Source: Zarea fungicola (taxonomy: Eukaryota; Ascomycota; Sordariomycetes; Hypocreales; Cordycipitaceae). From it: a stretch of 64,000 nt of DNA. The stretch's first letter is position 1, and each line of letters begins with the position of its first letter. Both the position numbers and the translations under genes were made by a program. The notes under the pieces are model-generated. The model had not been told where the DNA came from and made no database searches. It was given only the letters and a program-made list of their open reading frames with translations. Shown one piece after another: positions 56,966 through 64,000 of the stretch. The DNA lies in contig FWCC01000180.1 of the NCBI GenBank assembly GCA_900169235.1, positions 1 through 64,000 on the forward strand, given 5' to 3'.

Positions 56966-58237
56966 ATGCCCGAGACAATGGCTCTCCCTAGTCATTCATC
57001 GACACTCTCCCCTACCCCGGCACCAGTCTCCACTCCGGTTGCATCTCGAGCCCGGCTTCGAGATATTGCTCCTAATATCTATCTCGGCCAATGGCCTCCC
57101 GGACCGAAGAATGGAATCACCGACGTTGCTGGAGTACTCGTTCACACGCAATCGATGCACTCGGACGATGGAAGCGTAAACACAGGTGTTACTACTATTG
57201 TGCCGCGAACTGAGTGGTTCAACAAAGCGTGCTATGCTGGCGTGTTCCGCTTTAACGGCTCTGGTGAGCTGACGGGCACCCACTGGCTCGACGAGACAGG
57301 TCTTTTACACTCACCCATCATCCTGACAAACAGTTTTTCGGTTGGGGCAGCCATTACCGGCATCTACCAACACTCCATCAAACACTTTGCCGACAAGGAT
57401 GGGGCTGCCAATTGGTTTCTCATGCCCGTCGTTGGTGAAACTTTTGATGGCTATTTAAACGATCTCACGGCCATAGCTGTAAAGCCGGAGGATATTGTTC
57501 ACGGTCTTTCCAACGTCTCTTCCGACCCGGTCGAGGAGGGCAACACCGGTGGAGGCACGGGTATGATATGTCACGGGTTTAAGGCAGGCACTGGCACCAG
57601 CAGCCGCCAAGTCCCTGGGGTTGACACCAATGGCGAAGAGACAAGATACACAGTTGCAGCCCTTGTTCAAGCAAACTTTGGAAGATCTGCCCACCTGCGT
57701 ATCGCAGGTGTTCCTGTGGGCAAAATCTTTCTCGACGAAGAGATGGAGCGGGCCAAGGCCGCCGGTAAAGAGACGCCGAAGAATGAAGCGGACGCGTCCA
57801 AAGAGGAAAGAGATGGGTCAATCATCACAGTTATTGCAACAGATGCCCCATTGAATCCGGTACAGCTGCAAAGGCTGGCGAAGCGGGCGACGGTTGGTGT
57901 GAGCAGGACTGGAGGCTATGGCTACAACTCGTCAGGCGACATATTCCTGGCCTTTTCCGCTGCCAATGCGATAGACGTACAAGAAATGAGTGCTTTCAGT
58001 CTCGAGCCGAATCGCTTCAAGGCGCGGCCAGTGAAGATTGATACGATCTACGATCAGACAATGGACGATTTGATTGAAGCCGCGGCTGACGCCACAGAAG
58101 AAGCTATCTACAACTCCTTGTGCATGGCAGAGACTATGGTGGGTCGAAAGGGACATACTATCAATGCAATTCCACTCGAGAGACTAAAGGATGTATTAAA
58201 TAAATATAGCTACCAGTCAAAGAGGGAGAACGATTAG
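56966..58237 (+). CDS. DmpA/BapA-type aminopeptidase, peptidase family S58 (P1), 423 aa
   Basis: An intronless frame. Residues 1 to about 28 are a low-complexity Pro/Ser/Thr leader, without a clear signal peptide. The family core begins LRDIAPNIYLGQWPPGPKN and ITDVAGVLV. GNTGGGTGMICHGFKAGTGTSSR (residues 192-213) is the hallmark loop. The segment ERDGSIITVIATDAPL places the autocleavage site between Gly284 and Ser285; Ser285 would be the new N-terminal nucleophile of the beta subunit, as in DmpA and BapA. A charged 20-residue insertion (KAAGKETPKNEADASKEE) precedes the cleavage site. Known members release N-terminal D- or beta-amino acids from peptides and amides. Located beside an amino-acid permease; probably cytosolic. 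Confidence 0.93.
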   Translation: MPETMALPSHSSTLSPTPAPVSTPVASRARLRDIAPNIYLGQWPPGPKNGITDVAGVLVHTQSMHSDDGSVNTGVTTIVPRTEWFNKACYAGVFRFNGSGELTGTHWLDETGLLHSPIILTNSFSVGAAITGIYQHSIKHFADKDGAANWFLMPVVGETFDGYLNDLTAIAVKPEDIVHGLSNVSSDPVEEGNTGGGTGMICHGFKAGTGTSSRQVPGVDTNGEETRYTVAALVQANFGRSAHLRIAGVPVGKIFLDEEMERAKAAGKETPKNEADASKEERDGSIITVIATDAPLNPVQLQRLAKRATVGVSRTGGYGYNSSGDIFLAFSAANAIDVQEMSAFSLEPNRFKARPVKIDTIYDQTMDDLIEAAADATEEAIYNSLCMAETMVGRKGHTINAIPLERLKDVLNKYSYQSKREND

Positions 58238-58567
58238 ATTGAATCTTGAAACAAAATGGTCTCGTTGGCCATCGCCCCTTCAAGGGCAGGTCATCTGGGC
58301 TGAGCATATACTCCCAGAGACAGCGCCGAATGCTTAAGTCTCTACTGATGATTGCCAAGAGTCTCTACGAGATCCTCTCTCCTAATAACTGCGGAGCTTG
58401 GGTTGATTTTAGTGACTGCAAGCTTCGAAATAAACTGTTATAGACAAATAATGGCATTACTATATTGACAAATTACTCTATATTCTTTGTAGGCCAGAGT
58501 GGGCAGGCGGGCGAGCCAGGTACGCGCAACCGTTTCTTTCGTTGTCGTATCAGCGCCAGCTTGTCCC
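58238..58567. other. Convergent gap, S58 and permease genes
   Basis: 330 bp containing two facing 3' untranslated regions. No supported frame. Confidence 0.4.
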
Positions 58568-60568
58568 TCAGAATAATGCATGAAGCAATCGTTTCCATGC
58601 CGGCCCCTCCGCAAGCTTCCGGCGATGCATATGAATAGCGTCCCAATCTTGTTCACGGCGGCCAGTGTCAACGTCAATTTCACTTATCTTCACCCAGGTT
58701 TCTCGTTTCCAGATATATCCAATAATGTAGAAAAGAATGACCACCGGGACACATAGATATGACATGAAGAAAGTTTGTGCATCAGCAAGTGAGCCATCAA
58801 GATTAGTAATTGCAGTATAGAATACGGCAATAAGAACGATGATGTTGAGAGTCAGACCGATATAAGATCCCCAGACACCAAACGCAGCACGGAAAGGAAT
58901 CTCATCCAAAGTATGGCCCTGATGCTTCCAGGCTTGCCGGAATCTAATGTGACAGACACAAATCGAGCCCCAGGTAAACAATACCGATAAACCCGAAATC
59001 GCCTGTAGCCAGATGAATACAGTGCTGCCATTGGCACTGACACTTATGTATCCTAAAAGACCAAGTGCGATGAGAGCTGTAAGCGAAAATAAAGGACGAC
59101 CTGATTTATCGATCCATGCGAAGAGTTTCGGCGCATAGCCCTGCTGGGCAAGCGCAACAAGAGTACGGCTACCGCCATAGACGGAAGAAACACCAATGGA
59201 TAGAACAGATACCAGGATTATTGCGTTCATGAATGAATCATAACCCACCAAGCCCGCATTTGCGATGGCAATGACGAAAGGAGATGCACTAGGGTCGCTG
59301 CTGCCGGCGTTTAACAAACGAGTGTCCGTTGGGTCGACCAGAAAACCAACAAGCAGAAGTCCAACAATGTAAAACAATGTGATTCGCCAGAAAACTTGTT
59401 TAATAGCGCCAGGAAGGGACTTGGTAGGGTCCTTGGCCTCTGCCGCAGCTAGACTGACGAGTTCAGTGCCACTGAAGGAGAAGGCAGCATTGACGAATAC
59501 AGCTGTTGGAGTAAGTCAGACACAGTAGCTTCAGTATCTCTATTGCATATAATACGTACCACAAAACCCACGAAAGCCGTTCTGAAACGCACCAGGGTTG
59601 TACCATAGCCGCGCGCCCCAGTAACTATGATATAGGCCATTTGATGGGCCACCGCCACATACAAGCACAATCGCAACAATCATGAAGATGACTGTTGCCG
59701 ATAACTTCAAAAGAGCTGCCCAGAACTCCTCTTCAGCATAGCCAAGGGTGCCAAATATGTTGACGAAAATTATTGCGACAAGGAATACCTGCGACAATGA
59801 GTTAGGACTGTACCAAACGTGTCCAAGTACGGATAGACAATAATGGAAACTTACGGTGACCCAAATAGCGACGCTGGTATCAGGCGCCCAGTATTGTATT
59901 ACAGTACCACAGACTGTCAGCTCAAGTGGGAGCGTTACAGCCCATGACATGACATAATTCCAGCCCATTGCAAAGCCCCATGATGGGTCAATAAACCGAT
60001 TCGAATAGCTGATACTTGGTTAGTACTTTCTGCATTTTGTTGCTCCGCATGCAGTTCCTTACGTGTAAAAGCCGCCAGAGACTGGGTACATTACAGCAAG
60101 CTCGCCAAGCGCATAAACAACGTTGAACAGCATCACACCCATAATCAAGAATCCTATGAGGACAGAGCCAGCCCCACCAGCTTGAAGGGCAGAACCGCTG
60201 CCAACAAAAAAACCGGCACCAATACTGAATGAGGTTAGTTAGCTTGTATCCATCCATAAACAGGCCCCGAAATCATGCGTAACAATGACTGCTCTCCTCC
60301 AGACGATCCTTTTTTAATTGCAAGGTACTAACCTTCCGCCAATTGCAATCATATTGAGATGGCGAGGTTTCATTTCGCGCTCAAGCTCAACTGTGCCGTT
60401 TGCTTGGTCCTCGTGGGACTTGAAAGACTCAATGGTAAGTCCATTGCGAGTAGCCCAGGACATCTCGGAGTAGCCATGTTCTATCCTCACGCTCGACTCA
60501 GTCTCAGTCTTGAGTGGTGGCTCCATGCTTTCAGACAGCTTGACTTCGGTTTTGGTCTCAGATTCCAT
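58568..60568 (-). CDS. Amino-acid permease (APC superfamily, YAT type), 571 aa
   Basis: Five exons (60568-60333, 60224-60063, 60008-59855, 59788-59560, 59502-58568) join in phase. A charged N-terminus ends in LKPRHL-like MKPRHLNMIAIGG; splicing then gives SIGAGFFVGSGSAL, the substrate-binding region of TM1. TM3 has [33 protein letters not shown], the family signature. Exon 5 opens with FVNAAFSFSGTELVSLAAAEAKDPTKSLPGAI (TM6 and loop) and continues with the RTLVALAQQGYAPK loop. Twelve membrane segments are expected; plasma-membrane proton symport of amino acids is the usual role. Normal length. It lies tail to tail with the DmpA-type aminopeptidase and may import amino acids or short amides that the neighbouring hydrolases handle. 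Confidence 0.93.
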
Positions 60569-62579
60569 GATTATGACCGGGGTTTAATGGGGTTCACTTG
60601 GTTGACAAGCGTGTGGATGAATAAAACGGTAAATGGGACTGGGGACACCCGCCAGACAAAGGATGGCGAAATGCCCGACTACATATACCGACATGCCGAT
60701 TCGATCCACCTGCGAGCGGAAAAGCCACTGGAAACGACGGAGCAATGATAAGGGATGCCGCCTACCAGCCATATCACCCCTGTCAAACGCCACGCTAGCC
60801 GGCCGAGAGGGGAAGTGACAGTCGTTGGAGTAAAACTGCCGACGTCGGTGCTCTACAACGGATTGTTTACACTAAATTATTGGCACTAGGGCCGTTTGTT
60901 CTACTCAAATTTCCACATGCCAGCCGTCTGGAAAGCCCGCGTGTGATACCCGGCATTTGTCACCCACCAATTCATCCATGGCTTTATGGGAAGCTGAAGC
61001 TAGCTTGCGCTGAAAGGAACTGAAACATCTCGTGGCTATTGCAGGAATCCGGGGAAGCGGGTCGGGTGAGTCGGCCTATATCGGTAAGCCCTACATGTAA
61101 CTTTCTTTAGTCGGCCAGCTTCAGCCTAGATCTGGACGGCCTCATACAAACAAAACAATGACGGTCATCAGCCAAGATTTCACCCCAAGCTGGGCTCAGA
61201 GTCAAGAAATTACTCGGGGCGTCTGAGACTCGTAAATGATAGCTCCCATAATTTAAAATGTCATTTGATCCCTATAATCTATGTTGCTAACAATTCCGTT
61301 CGGCGGCTTGAACTGGGCGTCGGATTGAGGCTGATTTGGCCGCTCTATCTTTACTTCTCACAATAACTGCCTAACGTAGTTAGAGGCTGCCCTAAACCGA
61401 AAACGGGTAACAACCAGACAAATTGTGTCGTGAAAGTGATGCAAATAGTCAAGTTGATCTTGAGTATCTTCAGTCAAGTTCAGTTAAATTGATGCCCATG
61501 CTTATATTCGCCCGTCAGCTAATTATTGTTCCCTTTGTATGTGCTTTGGAACTTTGGAAACAATCTCTTTTACCACGCCAATTTGCGATACCGTCACATG
61601 TCAGCGCAAGTTATCTTTCACTGGCACCCATTTACAAATGGCCCACCGTAGCTCCGGCCTCGGTATTTTCCCAATCGCTACTTATCGTCAGGCTAAAATA
61701 ACTCAGACGTGGAATTGCGATCGAACAGTGGAACTCTGATAGACACTGGCTTTTTTAACCTCCTGCCCTCTATGCGTTATGTGCCAAGACGAGTCAAAAT
61801 GCCAAGCTGCGTGCCGCGCGGCAAGGCAGTTCAATCCGGAAGGAGGTAATGCCTATGGCCGTGACTGACGCGCCTAGCTTACTTATGGAAACAACTTTTG
61901 CTACATTCGCATCCCATTCATACATGACAGCGAATGTATTCTTTTTCGTACGCGCGACGCGCTCGATTTGGGCACCGTGATAGGACACCTCCGCGCCATA
62001 CTGCAAAGTGGCAAGCTAACGAACGTCTGATGTAAACCGGGATCAATTGATTGATGTATAGCTAGGTCGCGCACCGCTCAGTCTGTGCAGTCACGTCGAA
62101 ACCCCCGGTGCGGCTATGGTGGCAAGTTTTAATTGATGGTGTGCTAAATCAGTTAGACTTGTATACGATAAATAGAAATTTACGTTGCGTATATAAGAGC
62201 ACACGTGCGGACGGACTCAGATTCGTCTGCGGCATGGATATTTAGGAATAGCCCTACATGTACCGGAGACATTTCCCAAATTTCTCTGGCGTATATGTTT
62301 GAAGTCGCCTTGGTTTGGAACTCTAAGACTTCACCCACTTCACCTACTTCATAAAAGCTATTTTTTCTATTAAATGAATCACTTTGATTTAAAAATCGCT
62401 GTGCAATCTATAAACTATAGGTACTGTGTAGGGTAGTCATGTAGAAAGTGTCCTGTTGGCCACGTAAGCTGACAATGCCTCGATCTTTACTGCATAGAGT
62501 AATATTAATCATGGCCAATTTAACCAACGCTTAGTACCTGGAAGATACGACCAACATAACCCATTAAATACAGCAAACC
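60569..62579. promoter_or_regulatory. 2-kb divergent region, permease and HET genes
   Basis: No supported frame. TATATAAG at 62190-62197 lies 383 nt before the HET ATG and could be its TATA box with a long leader. Rich in short A/T tracts. Confidence 0.45.
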
Positions 62580-64000
62580 ATGCACACTGTCTACCGGCAT
62601 CTGCATGCGGCGCGACAACAAGTGCGACTGCTGAGACTCAACTCAGCCAAGGACTTCAATGCCCCTTTGCGCTGCCAGCTGTTGCCTACTTCGCTATGGC
62701 AGGTACCCTCATACGAAGCATTATCATACAACTGGGGTCAGGCTCCGCGGTCAAAAATAATTGAGCTCGAGTCCACACCAGTTGCTGTCACACCGAACCT
62801 GGAAATTGCGTTGCGCTACCTGCGAAAGCCGTCGGCGGAGCGACTCCTCTGGGTGGATGCGCTCTGTATTAACTACGACGACGCCGTCGACCACAGCAAG
62901 CAGGCATCCATCTTAAGACATATATACAGGAACTGCAGCACCAACGTTGTCTGGCTTGGTCCGACCGTACCTGAGCCCCGGGACCAATGGCCAGTCACTG
63001 GACAGGAGCTTGCCAGAGGCTTGAATTTGATGCGCCAGATTTGCGGCCGGGATATGGCCACCTTGGAAAATATGAGGGATGTCAACCACTATAGAAAGTC
63101 AGATGAGGGCAATCATTCCGGTGTTCATGAGGTTGTGGAGGCTTTCCATGAGACAGCCGCCTTTCGCCGCCAACGGGGACAGGAGACATATCTTGTAGAC
63201 ATCAACGAGTCGACAGATCTCTACAGACCGTTCCAAGAGGCTGAGATCTGGAATCAGACATGGGCTGTACAACAGATGGCGCATGCGCCGCGCGTAGTCC
63301 TGCAGGCAGCTGACACGACACTCGAGTGGGATACTCTGGCCTCCTTTCTCGAAGACAAAGAGTACAGCGACGCTTTCCATCTCCCGTGGGCACATGGCAT
63401 AATGGAGGGCATGGTCTGCGCCATGTTTGAGGATGTCGAAACAGTTCATACCCAGCGCAAACTCACGCAGCTCGATCAGGCCGACGCATTCGGTGAAAAA
63501 TCGAGTCTCATGTCTGTCTTGGCCCGTTTCAGGCAGACGCAGGCAGCCGATCCGAGAGACAAGATATATGGAGTTCTAGGCTTTCTCCCGCAGGAACATG
63601 CGATTCAGATTGACTATACAAAGACAGTCGCAGATGTTTATAGCGAAACCACTATAGCGCTGATTGATGCCAACAAAAATCTTGACATTATTTGTCAAAA
63701 TCTGTGGTATTTAAACAGCAAGTCATCTCCAGATATGAACCTGCCGTCGTGGGTACCTGATTTCTCTCGAGCTGGTGAACTCCAATCCTGCGTTTATCAG
63801 TACCAATCGCTCTTCTCTCCCGGTCTGGGGCTATTTGCTTCAGGAAAACCGAACTGCACTGTTCCCTGCCGAGTCGTGGACGGGAAGGCTTTGCAAGTCA
63901 GTGGCACTGTTGTTGGGCGAGTAGGGTGCTTTAAAAGGCAGGGTCCTAGTTCTACGAGCTCATTTATGGTATATCCCAGTCAGCTCCCTCGGGACTGGAT
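62580..64000 (+). CDS. HET-domain (heterokaryon incompatibility) protein, 5' part, truncated by the window end
   Basis: An open frame from ATG 62580 (MHTVYRHLHAARQQVRLLRL) runs without a stop or intron for 473 codons to the window edge. The HET domain starts at about residue 46: SYEALSYNWGQAPRS, then LRYLRKPSAERLLWVDALCINYDD, QASILRHIYRNCSTNVVWLG and, further on, IWNQTWAVQQMAHAPRVVLQ. This last segment matches the RxWxxQE core but has QQ in place of the usual QE and lacks the R before W. DPRDKIYGVLGFL and LPSWVPDFS are typical of the region after the domain. These proteins are linked to incompatibility-type cell death when unlike strains fuse. The 3' end is outside the window. Confidence 0.9.
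   Translation, partial: MHTVYRHLHAARQQVRLLRLNSAKDFNAPLRCQLLPTSLWQVPSYEALSYNWGQAPRSKIIELESTPVAVTPNLEIALRYLRKPSAERLLWVDALCINYDDAVDHSKQASILRHIYRNCSTNVVWLGPTVPEPRDQWPVTGQELARGLNLMRQICGRDMATLENMRDVNHYRKSDEGNHSGVHEVVEAFHETAAFRRQRGQETYLVDINESTDLYRPFQEAEIWNQTWAVQQMAHAPRVVLQAADTTLEWDTLASFLEDKEYSDAFHLPWAHGIMEGMVCAMFEDVETVHTQRKLTQLDQADAFGEKSSLMSVLARFRQTQAADPRDKIYGVLGFLPQEHAIQIDYTKTVADVYSETTIALIDANKNLDIICQNLWYLNSKSSPDMNLPSWVPDFSRAGELQSCVYQYQSLFSPGLGLFASGKPNCTVPCRVVDGKALQVSGTVVGRVGCFKRQGPSSTSSFMVYPSQLPRDW

Noticed and set aside
1..64000. CRISPR arrays, prokaryotic operons, PKS/NRPS backbone genes, intact transposons
   Set aside because: The window is eukaryotic; no direct-repeat arrays, no adenylation or ketosynthase motifs and no transposase or reverse-transcriptase motifs were seen.

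Overview
This is a stretch of a filamentous ascomycete genome (Pezizomycotina), most likely a sordariomycete and possibly Hypocreales. The reasons are protein-coding genes split by short introns (about 46-150 nt, GT..AG, with CTAAC-like branch sites), separate promoters for each gene on both strands, and typical fungal families: a HET-domain protein, a HeLo-domain protein, NmrA-like, GMC and BBE flavoenzymes, small secreted cysteine-rich proteins, a Dal5-type MFS permease and a DUF7770-like protein. The order is an inference from gene content. I found no RNA gene, CRISPR array, intact transposon or origin.

Layout. 0-6 kb: a small secreted cysteine-rich protein (-), an F-box/LRR protein (+) and a secreted CE1-type feruloyl esterase (-). 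8-12 kb: an HSL-type alpha/beta hydrolase (-) and a Dal5-type MFS permease (+) share one promoter region. 13-17.5 kb: a glutathione transferase and a secreted lysozyme-like (GH23-like) protein. 20-28.3 kb: an alpha/beta hydrolase, a GMC oxidoreductase, a secreted berberine-bridge-type oxidase with one problematic splice junction, and a GNAT acetyltransferase. 28.3-31.4 kb is gene-poor and holds a frameshifted coding relic. 31.4-34.7 kb: a DUF7770-like protein and an NmrA-like protein, divergent. 34.7-40.5 kb: a long gene-free stretch ending in a C/T-rich leader with a 20-bp perfect palindrome. 40.5-48 kb: a SWIRM-domain protein, a second GNAT, a HeLo protein with a predicted membrane tail, and a 10-cysteine secreted protein. 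48.6-51.9 kb: a GRIP-domain golgin, the clearest housekeeping gene. 53.3-60.6 kb: an M20 amidohydrolase, an alpha/beta hydrolase, a DmpA-type (S58) aminopeptidase and an amino-acid permease. 62.6 kb to the end: the 5' part of a HET-domain gene.

How the genes may work together (inference). The hydrolase/MFS pair at 8-12 kb looks like hydrolysis plus uptake of a small organic acid or ester. The 53-60.6 kb group combines amide or peptide hydrolysis with amino-acid import, which would fit a nitrogen-scavenging module. The 20-28 kb group brings together two flavin oxidoreductases, a hydrolase and an acetyltransferase without any backbone synthase. HeLo and HET genes in the same window suggest an accessory, self-recognition-rich region. 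Exon boundaries were worked out by reading splice signals and checking phase by hand; no alignments or RNA data were available.
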